Below are positions 34,684 through 43,624 of a DNA stretch of 64,000 nucleotides, one piece after another (position 1 is the stretch's first letter; each line of letters starts with the position of its first letter). The stretch is from Dyadobacter sp. CY326 (GTDB taxonomy: Bacteria > Bacteroidota > Bacteroidia > Cytophagales > Spirosomataceae). The notes under the pieces were generated by a model. It was not told where the DNA came from. It saw only the letters and a program-made list of their open reading frames with translations, and ran no database searches. A program made the position numbers and the translations under genes. The DNA is taken from assembly GCF_021390515.1 (NCBI RefSeq), contig NZ_JAJUXI010000013.1, positions 124,001-188,000 of the forward strand. The letters are read 5' to 3'.

Positions 34684-35916
34684 ATGCCAGGCAGAAAATT
34701 ATACACATCGCTTTTCCTCGCTCTTTTATTTATTGTCATATTTCTGGTGAAGGACCGTTTTACAATGGGTTTATATCAGGATGAATTCCATTATTTGCCA
34801 ACCGCCGTACTTTTCAGCAGCGAACCGATCCCGTCAATAAATCTGCTCACGAGTTACAACGAGTTAAACACGCCTATCCCGTTTATTCTGGGCGGTTGGG
34901 TGCTGCGGGTTTTTGGTGAAGACATTCAACATTTGCGTCTTTTAACCTTTTTCACCAGTTTCTGCCTGTTAATGCTCTTCGTTTGGTTTAGTCCTGAAAA
35001 AACAAAGCGATTCTATCTTTGCCTTGGCGGCCTGCTGCTCTTCCCGAATTATTATCTGTGCAGCGTCTATTACTATACGGACATTTTTGCAATGCTTTTT
35101 GTACTGGCCGGAATCGTTGCTTATCTGCGGAATGCACATTGGATCAGTTTGCTGTCGTTGGTTGCGGCGGTTGCTTGCAGACAATATATGCTGGCATTTC
35201 CAGCAGCCATTGCGGCTTTTGAAATTTTCAAGCATTTGAAATGGAGCAAAAATCCGGGCGTTATTTTAAAAAGCATTTTTGCGGATAAAACCTGGATTTA
35301 CTATTTCCTGGCCGTCCTTTCCATTGTTCCGTGGGTAATTTTGTGGCATGGCCCCGCGCCTGCGCCCGTTATGGCCGAGCAGCATTACGATTCGGATAAG
35401 CTGGTTCAATACAATTTTGGTTATCTGATGTATGCTTCTGTCGTTGTCGCGGTTTATTATATTCTTCCCGAAATGCTGATTACGAGCAGATTCAGCCATT
35501 TTTTAGATTATCCAAAAAGAAATCCAAAACTTTTCATTGCTTTTCTCGTCATTATTGCGGGCATCATTGTATTTTTTCCTGCCAAACAGGCTTACAATCC
35601 ATATTTCACCTGGCCTTATCTCGGTTATTTCGATCAATTGCTGATGACGATTGGCGTAACAGGCATTTTGAAACAAATCGTTTTTGGCATTCTCATGCTG
35701 GTCACGCTGGTGAGGTTTGTGTCTCCCAATTTCACGCTTTCAACTTGGATGTTCTTGTTGAACATTCTGCTGCTGGGCAAAGCGCAATTGTCGTGGGATA
35801 AATATTCGCTGCCGATGATTATGGCTTTGTGGTTTTTGGCAATGTATGACGAACATTGGGGACTTTCCCCGTCCGAGTCGGAAAATAAGCCGAATGTATT
35901 AAATGTAAATTATTAA
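34684..35916 (+). CDS. multi-spanning membrane protein, GT-C type with ALG10/DIE2-like features
   Basis: This 410-residue protein has about ten hydrophobic segments. The first periplasmic loop contains an acidic pair in YQDEFHYLPTAVLF, where GT-C glycosyltransferases keep their catalytic carboxylates, followed by the proline-containing LNTPIPFILGGW. The CRQYMLAFP segment recalls the RQ motif of the eukaryotic ALG10/DIE2 glucosyltransferase family. These are by-eye resemblances, not a profile match. Such enzymes transfer sugars from polyprenyl-phosphate donors across the inner membrane. The ATG at 34684 avoids a long overlap with murB. The stop is 2 bp before the T9SS-cargo esterase gene, so co-expression is likely. 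Confidence 0.68.
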   Translation: MPGRKLYTSLFLALLFIVIFLVKDRFTMGLYQDEFHYLPTAVLFSSEPIPSINLLTSYNELNTPIPFILGGWVLRVFGEDIQHLRLLTFFTSFCLLMLFVWFSPEKTKRFYLCLGGLLLFPNYYLCSVYYYTDIFAMLFVLAGIVAYLRNAHWISLLSLVAAVACRQYMLAFPAAIAAFEIFKHLKWSKNPGVILKSIFADKTWIYYFLAVLSIVPWVILWHGPAPAPVMAEQHYDSDKLVQYNFGYLMYASVVVAVYYILPEMLITSRFSHFLDYPKRNPKLFIAFLVIIAGIIVFFPAKQAYNPYFTWPYLGYFDQLLMTIGVTGILKQIVFGILMLVTLVRFVSPNFTLSTWMFLLNILLLGKAQLSWDKYSLPMIMALWFLAMYDEHWGLSPSESENKPNVLNVNY

Positions 35917-35918
35917 CT

Positions 35919-37961
35919 ATGGACAACACTACACACCGAAAATTATTACTTCTTCTATTTGTTTTTTGCTGCTCGGCAGGTTTCGCGTCTGCTCAGCGTT
36001 TTTTCTCCGTTGTCTTTGACAAGTTACCCAAGGATATGCAGGTTTATGCACGCGACGACAGCAGCAAGGCCGAAATTCCTGTTTCCGGGGTGATTGAATT
36101 GGCGGGTTGGGATCACATGTCATTGGTTACATATCGCAACAATGTGCGGACCAGCTATCAAAAATCAGCCTTATCCTATGGTGGTAAAACTTCTGCGGCA
36201 TTCAGCATGAAGTCTGAAATCAAAGCAGAAATGGCGGATTATTCTTTTGAAGTGTATGCTTGTCATGAGAAAGACTCCGCTCTGATTGTCAAGCGTAGCG
36301 AGGTTGTCGCGGGAGATTTTTATGTTGTAAGCGGGCAATCCAATGCTGCTGCAACGATTTTTGGTCCCTGGTCAAACAAATATTGCCGCACGATTGCGCG
36401 CACACCGGATGGCGACCCGTCGCTGCTTCCGGGCGATACGCTGTGGACGCCAGCGGCGTGGTCGTGGACATATGTAGGCGCATGGGAATTGGAACTACAA
36501 AAATCCATTCTTGAAAACGACAGCATTCCAACTTGTGTCATCAACGGATCATTGCCGGGCACCAAAATGGATCAGTTTTTGGTCAGGGACGCGGGCGATC
36601 CGACGAGCTTCACTTTGTATGGCTCTTTGCTAAAAAGGGTGAGAGTTGCAAAACCATCGCGCATAAGAGCTTTTATCTGGATGCATGGCGAACAGGATTT
36701 GCTCGAAAACATTAGCAATTACGAGTCCAAGTTTGAAACCTTGTATAATTTCTGGAAGCAGGATTATCCCGAAGTCGAGCAGTTTTTGATTATTCAAACG
36801 AACCTGATCATTCTTCGTGGCGACGAGCAAAATCGTGTGGGAGGCAAAATCAGGGATTTCCTGCGAAGAACAAAATACATTTATCCTAAAACGGACCATT
36901 TCTCCGCCATCGGGACGCCCGGATACGACGGACTGCATTACGAACGCTTTGGTTATGAAGAGTTTGGCAGAAGAATTTACCGGTTTTTCGCTCCGACCAT
37001 TTACAAGTCAAAAGACAACGACAATGTTCGGAGCCCGGACATCAAACGCGCGTTTTACAGTTCTCCTGACAAAAAAGAGATCACGCTGATCTTCGACGAA
37101 GGCCAATCATTGACTTGGCCAGCTGATTCAACCGTAACCGGGCAGGATGGGAAGCCGCTTGTGCTAAGTTTGAAAAACTTGTTTTATCTGAATGGGGACG
37201 AAACAAAGGCTGCCTTTTCCGCTGGTAAAGCTGAGGGAAACAAGGTGACATTAACATTAAAAGAACCAGCCAATGCAACTAAACTGAGTTATCTGCCAAC
37301 ATATTATCCGCAAAATCTTCCGCTAACCATTCCCGCGTCATTTAACATTGGCATTTTGAAAGGTCCTTTCCTGCGAAATAAAAGGAGCCTTGCCGCATTC
37401 TCGTTCGACAATGTGGCCATCGGCGAAATGATTCCAGACGTTGAACTTACTGCTGGCAGAACTTTCAATTCCGTGATTTTATCGTGGAAAGCCGTTGAAG
37501 GTGTAACAGAGTATGTGCTGGAAAGAAAAACCGCTGACAAGGCTCCGTATGAGTTATTGAAAAAATTGGATTCCAAAACGCTCGCTTACGAAGATTTGGA
37601 TTTTGAATTGAACGCGACTTACACCTACCGCATTCAGGCATTTAGCGATGTTTCAGAGTCACGTTATACAACGGCCCGCGTTGATCTTACGCCAATTTTA
37701 GGCGTTGAGCATCACGGCAGGGAGTTGTTGTGGGAAATTTATTCGAATCCTGTGGAGAATGTTTTGAAAGTTGGGTTCAAGGATTTTACGTCAGGCAAAC
37801 TTACAATCTTTAACAGCGCTGGCCGCTTATTTTTCCAAACGCCTGTTAACGCGGTTAAAGACTGGGAGCTCGACATTTCCAAATGGCCTTCGGGTTTATA
37901 TTTGCTGAACATTGAGCAGAAAAACGGTCAAACAGGCACGCAAAAATTCATGAAACGATAA
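35919..37961 (+). CDS. T9SS-secreted sialate O-acetylesterase-like protein with FnIII domain
   Basis: This 680-residue protein has a signal peptide (LLLLLFVFCCSAGFASAQ, cleavage near residue 26). A SASA-type SGNH esterase region carries the nucleophile block VSGQSNAAATIFG (about 136-148), a WMHGEQDLL block and GTPGYDGLHYERFG with a candidate Asp/His pair (about 327-341). A fibronectin type III-like domain lies at about 500-590. The last 75 residues are a type A T9SS sorting domain (SNPVENVLKVGF, LTIFNSAGRLFF, WPSGLYLLNIE, QKFMKR), so the protein should cross the outer membrane and be attached or released. It probably deacetylates or de-esterifies extracellular glycans. It is convergent with a GT2 gene, with 6 bp between their stops. 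Confidence 0.85.
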   Translation: MDNTTHRKLLLLLFVFCCSAGFASAQRFFSVVFDKLPKDMQVYARDDSSKAEIPVSGVIELAGWDHMSLVTYRNNVRTSYQKSALSYGGKTSAAFSMKSEIKAEMADYSFEVYACHEKDSALIVKRSEVVAGDFYVVSGQSNAAATIFGPWSNKYCRTIARTPDGDPSLLPGDTLWTPAAWSWTYVGAWELELQKSILENDSIPTCVINGSLPGTKMDQFLVRDAGDPTSFTLYGSLLKRVRVAKPSRIRAFIWMHGEQDLLENISNYESKFETLYNFWKQDYPEVEQFLIIQTNLIILRGDEQNRVGGKIRDFLRRTKYIYPKTDHFSAIGTPGYDGLHYERFGYEEFGRRIYRFFAPTIYKSKDNDNVRSPDIKRAFYSSPDKKEITLIFDEGQSLTWPADSTVTGQDGKPLVLSLKNLFYLNGDETKAAFSAGKAEGNKVTLTLKEPANATKLSYLPTYYPQNLPLTIPASFNIGILKGPFLRNKRSLAAFSFDNVAIGEMIPDVELTAGRTFNSVILSWKAVEGVTEYVLERKTADKAPYELLKKLDSKTLAYEDLDFELNATYTYRIQAFSDVSESRYTTARVDLTPILGVEHHGRELLWEIYSNPVENVLKVGFKDFTSGKLTIFNSAGRLFFQTPVNAVKDWELDISKWPSGLYLLNIEQKNGQTGTQKFMKR

Positions 37962-37967
37962 GGCAGC

Positions 37968-38678
37968 TTAACTGCCCAATCCGTAACGAACAATGCAATA
38001 AAGTGCACGAAAACCGTCTTTCCAGTTGATTTTCTTGCCTTCGTCATACGTGCGACCATAATAGGAAACGCCTACTTCGTAGATCCTTATTTTCGAAATC
38101 TTGGAAATTTTTGCGGTAACCTCGGGTTCGAAGCCAAATCGCTTTTCGACCAGCTTCATATCTTTCAGAATATCCGCTCTGAACAGTTTGTAGCATGTTT
38201 CCATGTCTGTCAGGTTCAGATTTGTAAACATGTTGCTGAGGAAAGTAAGGAATTTGTTTCCGATCGTGTGCCAGAAAAAAAGAATGCGATGTGGTCTTCC
38301 GCCCATAAATCTGGAACCGTAAACCACATCCGCATAACCGTCAATGACCGGTTTTAACAAAATATTGAATTCCTGAGGATCATATTCAAGATCAGCATCC
38401 TGAACAATAATGTAGTCTCCGGTTGCTCGCCGGATTCCCGTATGCAGCGCAGCGCCTTTGCCCTGATTGTATTCATGGCGAAAATAACTGATTTCCATCG
38501 TCGGGTTTTCCTCGATAAATCGCTTTGCAACAGCGTCTGTGTTGTCTGCTGAGCAATCATTGACTATCACAATCTCTTTTTGGAAATTACCAATCAATTC
38601 GACCGATTTAAGCTTATCCAGAACTTTCCAGATCGTTTTTTCTTCGTTGTACGCAGGGACAATAACGGATAATTTCAT
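37968..38678 (-). CDS. family 2 glycosyltransferase (dolichol-phosphate mannosyltransferase-like)
   Basis: This 236-residue soluble protein has a GT-A fold: VIVPAYNEEKTI at the start, IVIVNDCSADNTD for nucleotide binding, NQGKGAALHTGIRRATGDY and the DXD-type QDADLEYDP. SRFMGGRPHR and TDMETCYKLFR are typical of DPM1-like enzymes, which charge a polyprenyl phosphate with a sugar. There is no C-terminal membrane anchor. Polyprenyl-phosphate sugars made here could feed GT-C enzymes such as the one at 34684-35916; that link is inference from location and chemistry. Confidence 0.9.
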   Translation of the reverse strand: MKLSVIVPAYNEEKTIWKVLDKLKSVELIGNFQKEIVIVNDCSADNTDAVAKRFIEENPTMEISYFRHEYNQGKGAALHTGIRRATGDYIIVQDADLEYDPQEFNILLKPVIDGYADVVYGSRFMGGRPHRILFFWHTIGNKFLTFLSNMFTNLNLTDMETCYKLFRADILKDMKLVEKRFGFEPEVTAKISKISKIRIYEVGVSYYGRTYDEGKKINWKDGFRALYCIVRYGLGS

Positions 38679-38718
38679 TAAAGAGGATAAGATTGTGACT
38701 GTTTATATTGGATTCTGA

Positions 38719-39627
38719 TCAATCAAAACACAAAGAAGCTGCGCCAAGCAAACCTGCGTCATTCGCAAGAGTGGCTCTTTTAATGGTGATTGTTTTCAAA
38801 TAATATGGTGTCAGCCAGTATTGGAACCGCTCGTTAATGGCGGGTAAAATGTATTCAAATGAAGCAGAAATGCCTCCTCCGATCAAAATTGTAGTGATAT
38901 CCAAAATACGGATCATGGAAACGAGCCCTTCACCTAACAAGTAACCCATTTCGTGGAAAACCTGCATGGCCAGCTCATCGCCCTTTGATGCCGCTGCTAC
39001 AAGTCCGGTTGTGGATATTGTTCCGTCGGATGGAAGTTGCGTTTGGCCTGTATAGGCTGCTCTCATGCTATTCGCAAGGTCCAGAAGCTCTTTTTTACCA
39101 ATGTTTCTTTCTAAAACCTTACCGTTTTTAGAAGGCACATGGCCCGGCTCCATTGCATTTCCGCCACCGCCTTTAAAAACTTTCTTGTCAATGATCGCTG
39201 CGCCGCCTATTCCTGTGCCTAGCGTAACGAAAATATAATCCTCAGGAAGCTTGTCTTCACCAAAGTAATATTCACCCAATGCAGCTGCATTGGCATCATT
39301 TTCAAGATAAAAATCGTGTTCAGGGAATCTTGCTTTCAAATCAGGAACAATAGCGATCCCGTCTATTTCAGGAATTGCGGTGATCTCAATTAAAGTCGTT
39401 CTGTCGCGGGTAGTCAGTCCCGGAACGCCAATTCCGACTTTTTTAACCTCGGGATATTCAACCAGTTGCAGCGCAATCGCATCGCCTAAACGGTCTATAA
39501 AATGTCCGGAAGTGCGCCAGCTGGCCGTATCGTGACTGTAAAAATTTGAAATTCTTCCATCCGTAGCGTCAACGATCCCCATTTTTACGTTGGTACCGCC
39601 CACGTCTATACCGAGGTATTGTTCCAT
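38719..39627 (-). CDS. ROK family sugar kinase (glucokinase-like)
   Basis: This 302-residue protein opens with the ATP-phosphate motif LGIDVGGTNVKMGI. It has ENDANAAALGEYYFG with the catalytic Asp and TLGTGIGGAAI. The zinc-binding cysteine cluster of many ROK proteins is not visible: the region reads GGNAMEPGHVPSKNGKVLER, with the usual His retained (GH) but without CxCG. No DNA-binding N-terminal domain is present, so it is a kinase and not a NagC-type repressor. Glucose or another hexose is the likely substrate. It lies between a GT2 gene and an SDR gene on the same strand. Confidence 0.88.
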   Translation of the reverse strand: MEQYLGIDVGGTNVKMGIVDATDGRISNFYSHDTASWRTSGHFIDRLGDAIALQLVEYPEVKKVGIGVPGLTTRDRTTLIEITAIPEIDGIAIVPDLKARFPEHDFYLENDANAAALGEYYFGEDKLPEDYIFVTLGTGIGGAAIIDKKVFKGGGGNAMEPGHVPSKNGKVLERNIGKKELLDLANSMRAAYTGQTQLPSDGTISTTGLVAAASKGDELAMQVFHEMGYLLGEGLVSMIRILDITTILIGGGISASFEYILPAINERFQYWLTPYYLKTITIKRATLANDAGLLGAASLCFD

Positions 39628-39700
39628 TGAAATGAAATATGGGTTTAATAAATAAATTTAAAAATGCGGCAATTTAGTAAAAATGCGCTATTCTTCACTA

Positions 39701-40411
39701 TCAATCTAAATCTCCTAACTGCGGCCGGATCAGGATTTCCTCCATGACGGCGCGCGGTGAAAGTGTGTAAGCTGCCCATATTGTATCCGCAATGTCTTTG
39801 GCGTCCATAAACCGGTCCTCAGGCAAATCAGTCCCTTTCCAGCTCTCGGTAAATGTCGCTCCCGGAAGCACAGCCGTTACTTTTACATTGTGCGGCTTCA
39901 TTTCTTCGCGTAAAACTTTGGTCATGCCGTAAAGCGCAAACTTGGAAATGCAATAAGAACCTCCGTTGGGATAGGCCATAATGCTGGCTGTGGAGCACAT
40001 TGTGAAAACATGGCCTTTCTTTTGTTCTATCATGCCCGGCAATATGGCGCGGGTCAAGTGATAAGCGCTGTAAAGATTGGTTTCTATGGTTTTTTCCAAA
40101 GTCCCTTCCGTTTCATTGTGAATCTGACCTGGAATAAATACGCCAGTGTTGTTGATTAGGACTGCTGCAAATTGATTTTTTGAATTGATAAAATCAATAA
40201 ACGCGGCAAGCTCTTCTTTTTCGGAAAGGTCTGCGGTCTGATAATGCAATGTTGCCTGGGCAAACCGGTTACTCACTTCATTTTCAAGCGCTTCAAGATC
40301 ATTGCGATTTCTCGCACAAGTGATGACGTCAAATCCCTCAGCCAGAAACCGTTCGATGCATGCTTTTCCAATCCCTTTCGTTCCGCCGGTGACAACCGCT
40401 AATGGATTCAT
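39701..40411 (-). CDS. SDR family oxidoreductase
   Basis: This 236-residue classical short-chain dehydrogenase has TGGTKGIG at residues 8-15, INNTGVF (a variant of NNAG), CSTASIM with the catalytic Ser region and YCISKFALYG with Tyr-x3-Lys. CARNR after the second strand suggests NADP preference. It is not closely similar to the SDR at 2589-3341. Substrate unknown. It is divergent from the MlaE gene with 62 bp between starts. Confidence 0.9.
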   Translation of the reverse strand: MNPLAVVTGGTKGIGKACIERFLAEGFDVITCARNRNDLEALENEVSNRFAQATLHYQTADLSEKEELAAFIDFINSKNQFAAVLINNTGVFIPGQIHNETEGTLEKTIETNLYSAYHLTRAILPGMIEQKKGHVFTMCSTASIMAYPNGGSYCISKFALYGMTKVLREEMKPHNVKVTAVLPGATFTESWKGTDLPEDRFMDAKDIADTIWAAYTLSPRAVMEEILIRPQLGDLD

Positions 40412-40473
40412 TTTTCTGATTGCTTCTTTTTTTGCCTAATTTTCCCGAAAATATTGAATACAATTAAGATATT

Positions 40474-41202
40474 ATGTCTGTAATCGGGAAATACTTCATT
40501 TTTTTAAGAACATTATTCGGAAAGGGTGAAAAAATGTCCGTGTACTGGCGCCGGCTGATGGAGGAATGTGTGGGAATTGGCGTGAGTTCAATATTTCTTG
40601 TCGCCATCGTTTCTACATTCATCGGAGCTGTTTCCTGCATTCAAACGGCCTATAATCTTGTCAGTCCGATCATTCCTATCTCAACCGTCGCGCTGATCGT
40701 GCGGGATATGGAAATCCTGGAACTTGCTCCGACGATCACCTGCATCGTTTTGGCCGGAAAAGTGGGTTCCAACATTGCCAGCGAACTGGGAACCATGCGC
40801 ATAACGGAGCAAATAGACGCATTGGAAGTGATGGGCATCAATTCATCTTCCTATCTGGTTTTGCCTAAGGTCGTTGCGGCCATGCTAACCTTTCCAATGC
40901 TGGTTATTTTCTCTGCATTTCTCGGGATCTTAGGAGGTTATCTGGCCGGAACATTAACAGGCGTCATCACCGAACGGGACTATTTATACGGGATCAGAGA
41001 TTCATTCGTGCCTTATAACATTTTCTTCATGTGCGTAAAACCGTTTGTTTTTGGGTTTTTGATCGCAACAATATCTTCCTTCAAGGGATTTTTTACAGAA
41101 GGCGGCGCGTTGGAAGTGGGAAGGTCAAGCACGGAAGCGGTTACAAACAGCTGCATCTCTATTTTGATCGCAGATTATCTTCTTGCACAGCTTTTATTAT
41201 AA
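40474..41202 (+). CDS. mlaE: MlaE family ABC transporter permease
   Basis: This 242-residue inner-membrane protein has the MlaE/YrbE fold: about five hydrophobic segments, GAVSCIQTAYNL and VSPIIPISTVAL near residues 48-68, and the family core TCIVLAGKVGSNIASELGTM followed by EQIDALEVMGI. It forms the membrane part of the phospholipid transporter that exchanges lipids between inner and outer membranes. The ATPase gene follows 38 bp downstream. No MCE-domain (MlaD) or MlaC/MlaB-like gene is adjacent, although such a partner is required in known systems. Confidence 0.92.
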   Translation: MSVIGKYFIFLRTLFGKGEKMSVYWRRLMEECVGIGVSSIFLVAIVSTFIGAVSCIQTAYNLVSPIIPISTVALIVRDMEILELAPTITCIVLAGKVGSNIASELGTMRITEQIDALEVMGINSSSYLVLPKVVAAMLTFPMLVIFSAFLGILGGYLAGTLTGVITERDYLYGIRDSFVPYNIFFMCVKPFVFGFLIATISSFKGFFTEGGALEVGRSSTEAVTNSCISILIADYLLAQLLL

Positions 41203-41240
41203 AGCCTTTTAATCGCCATGAAGCATAACGAAATCAGCCA

Positions 41241-41987
41241 ATGATTGAAGTCAATAATATAGCCAAAGCATTTAATGGTAAGGAGGTTTTAAAAGGCATT
41301 ACTGCGTCATTTACGAAGGGCGAAACCAACCTCATCATTGGCGGAAGCGGAACCGGCAAAAGTGTTTTGCTGAAATGCATGATTGGATTGGTTAGGCCGG
41401 ATCAGGGCAATGTGCTTTATAATGGGCGTGACTTTTACAATTGTGACAAAGAAACCCAGCAATCCATCAGGCGTGAAATGGGCGTTCTTTTCCAGGGAGG
41501 AGCACTTTTTGATTCCAAAACCGTTGAAGAGAATGTACGCTTTCCTTTGGATATGCTCACCGATCAAACCATTCAGGAAAAGCAGGAACGTGTGGCTTTT
41601 TGTTTGCAGCGCGTAGGATTGGAAGCTGCTGCCAAGCGGATGCCATCCGAAATTAGCGGTGGGATGAAAAAGCGCGTGGGGATTGCCAGGGCCATTGTCA
41701 TGAACCCAATGTATCTGTTTTGCGATGAGCCAAATTCGGGATTGGACCCCTTGACTTCTGTAAAAATTGATGAGTTGATCAAAGAAATCACTGAGGAATA
41801 TCAGATTACGACGATCATCATTACGCACGACATGAACTCTGTAATGGAGATCGGCCAGAATATTATGTTCCTTTATCAGGGAAGCAAACTGTGGGAGGGA
41901 GTCAATTCCGACATTATCAAAACCGATGTTCCCGAGCTCAAAGAATTTCTCTTCTCCAACAAGTTGCTGCGCGAAATGGAGCGCTAA
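41241..41987 (+). CDS. mlaF: MlaF-like ABC transporter ATP-binding protein
   Basis: This 248-residue ATPase has the Walker A GGSGTGKSV near residue 34, Q-loop VLFQGGALFDS, signature SEISGGMKKRVGIARA, Walker B YLFCDEPNSGLDP and H-loop TIIITHDMNS. GMKKR rather than GQ(R/Q)QR in the signature and the SGLDP D-loop are typical of Mla/Ttg2A-type lipid transporters. It pairs with the permease gene upstream. It is convergent with the flippase gene; only 6 bp separate the two stops. Confidence 0.92.
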   Translation: MIEVNNIAKAFNGKEVLKGITASFTKGETNLIIGGSGTGKSVLLKCMIGLVRPDQGNVLYNGRDFYNCDKETQQSIRREMGVLFQGGALFDSKTVEENVRFPLDMLTDQTIQEKQERVAFCLQRVGLEAAAKRMPSEISGGMKKRVGIARAIVMNPMYLFCDEPNSGLDPLTSVKIDELIKEITEEYQITTIIITHDMNSVMEIGQNIMFLYQGSKLWEGVNSDIIKTDVPELKEFLFSNKLLREMER

Positions 41988-41993
41988 GTCTGC

Positions 41994-43496
41994 CTATTTT
42001 TTATTGAAAAAAGGGAGGTTTTTTCGCTCAATCAAAAATGTGCAAAACGCAAACACGGCAAGTGCAAGCATGTGCACCGGGACGGCAATGTAAAGGTTTG
42101 GAATTTTGAGAAATGACGAGGCAGTGATCAACAGCCCGCCAATGCCAATGTAGCCAATTGCCGAAACCACATCATAAGGAACCGGATAATATTTTTGTCC
42201 GAAATAATAACACAGCGCCACCATGATGAACGAGGACGCTGCAAATGCGATTGCGAAACCCAGATATCCGATCGCTGGCACCAGCAAAAAGCTAATGCTG
42301 ATCGTAATTGCTGCACCCAGCAACGTTAGCCAGGTTCCATAAGCCGTCTTATCCGTGAGCTTAAACCAAGTTGCGAGGTTGTAATAAACCCCCAGAAACA
42401 TATAGCCAGCCAAAAGCCAGGGCACCACGGGAAGGCCTTCATGATAAATTTTCTGCTTCAAAAACATTTCCGCCAGCAAGTCTAGATTCAAGCAGATTCC
42501 AACCCACATGACCACGCAAATGATGATAAAATATTTTGTGACTTTGGCAAAAACAGGCGGCGCATTCTTTTCTTCCCCTCTCGAAAAGAAAAATGGCTCC
42601 GCCGCATATTTAAACGACTGAATCGCCAGATTCATGAAAATCGACAACTTATAACATTGCACATAAATCCCGATTGCCTGCTTGGTTGTGCGCCCGGGAT
42701 AGAAGTTTTCGGGTAAAAGAAACTGAATGAAGGCCCTGTCAAACAGCATGTTAAGCACGCCTCCCGCATTCATGATCATGATCGGATAGGCGTAAACCCA
42801 CACCGGCCGAAACAATGTCTTATCCAAAACAAATTCGAAATCCGTAAACTCCTTCCTTAACATCCAGAAAAACAGTAGATTGGCAACGAGGTTTGCCATT
42901 ACAATGTAATCCGGTGCGCGCTGCGGATCGTAAATTACGTTAATGGCCGGTTGAAGGAATTGTAAATATTTTCCTGCATAAATATCCCGGCAGACGATGA
43001 GGAAAAAGATGTTCAGGAAGATGTTAATCCCAATATTTGCGACCCGCAAAATGACAAACTTCTTGCCATTCCCTTCTAACCGCAACCGTGCAAACGGAAT
43101 GGCAACAATACCGTCAATGGCCATGATAACGGCAAACATTCTCACGAGCGAAACGCTCTCGGGATATTTGATGAATTCGGCAGCGGGGCCGGCAAAAATG
43201 AAAAGCAAGCCTGAGAAAAATACGCTGATGATAATTACTGCGCTCAGAATCAGGTTGTAATATGCTTTTCGGTCGGTCTCTTGTCTGGCAAACCGGAAAA
43301 AAGCCGTTTCCATTCCGAATGTGTAAAGCACCATAGCGAGCCCGGCATAAGCATATAATTGCCCCTGGGCTGCAATTTGTTCGGGTTCAAAAAGTTTGGT
43401 GTGTAATGCAACCAGCAGATAATTTAAGAACCGCCCCAGCATCGTGCTGATGCCATAAATTGCGGTTTCACTGGCTAGCTTTTTTAGAACGCTCAT
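41994..43496 (-). CDS. polysaccharide biosynthesis flippase (Wzx/MATE superfamily)
   Basis: This 500-residue protein has about fourteen membrane segments and begins MSVLKKLASETAIYGISTML, the usual N-terminus of Bacteroidota lipopolysaccharide-type flippases (PF01943/MOP superfamily). It is expected to turn undecaprenyl-linked oligosaccharides across the inner membrane. The ATG at 43496 was chosen; the frame is open to 43577, but that stretch contains the predicted promoter. A TAnnTTTG-type promoter and a 14-bp inverted repeat lie directly upstream, and a TetR regulator gene is next on the same strand. No polymerase or other wz genes are adjacent. Confidence 0.9.
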   Translation of the reverse strand: MSVLKKLASETAIYGISTMLGRFLNYLLVALHTKLFEPEQIAAQGQLYAYAGLAMVLYTFGMETAFFRFARQETDRKAYYNLILSAVIIISVFFSGLLFIFAGPAAEFIKYPESVSLVRMFAVIMAIDGIVAIPFARLRLEGNGKKFVILRVANIGINIFLNIFFLIVCRDIYAGKYLQFLQPAINVIYDPQRAPDYIVMANLVANLLFFWMLRKEFTDFEFVLDKTLFRPVWVYAYPIMIMNAGGVLNMLFDRAFIQFLLPENFYPGRTTKQAIGIYVQCYKLSIFMNLAIQSFKYAAEPFFFSRGEEKNAPPVFAKVTKYFIIICVVMWVGICLNLDLLAEMFLKQKIYHEGLPVVPWLLAGYMFLGVYYNLATWFKLTDKTAYGTWLTLLGAAITISISFLLVPAIGYLGFAIAFAASSFIMVALCYYFGQKYYPVPYDVVSAIGYIGIGGLLITASSFLKIPNLYIAVPVHMLALAVFAFCTFLIERKNLPFFNKK

Positions 43497-43535
43497 TGAT
43501 ATTGGCTCACCTGCTGCAAGTATTTGCAGGAACCG

Positions 43536-43569
43536 CAAATATAGAACAAGGAGTGTATAATATATCAAA
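43536..43569 (-). promoter_or_regulatory. predicted promoter of the flippase gene
   Basis: On the minus strand a TTTG (43569-43566) is followed after 22 bases by TATATTTG (43543-43536), matching the Bacteroidota TAnnTTTG -7 box. It is 40 bases before the ATG at 43496. The -33 box lies in the loop of the inverted repeat 43548-43589. Confidence 0.6.
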
Positions 43570-43589
43570 TGACACATTATACACTCCTT
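43548..43589. repeat. perfect 14-bp inverted repeat around the flippase -33 box
   Basis: AAGGAGTGTATAAT (43548-43561) and its exact complement (43576-43589) flank a 14-base loop. No T-run follows on either strand, so it does not look like an intrinsic terminator of the TetR gene ending at 43625. Its overlap with the predicted promoter suggests an operator. A second small inverted repeat, CTGCAA/TTGCAG, lies nearer the ATG (43513-43528). Confidence 0.7.
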
Positions 43590-43624
43590 GGATGAGCTAA
43601 TTACTCAAATACTTTTTCAGTGGG

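Noticed and set aside
37962..37977. GGCAG/CTGCC hairpin between the T9SS esterase and GT2 stops
   Set aside because: Five base pairs and no T-run on either strand; not convincing as a terminator.
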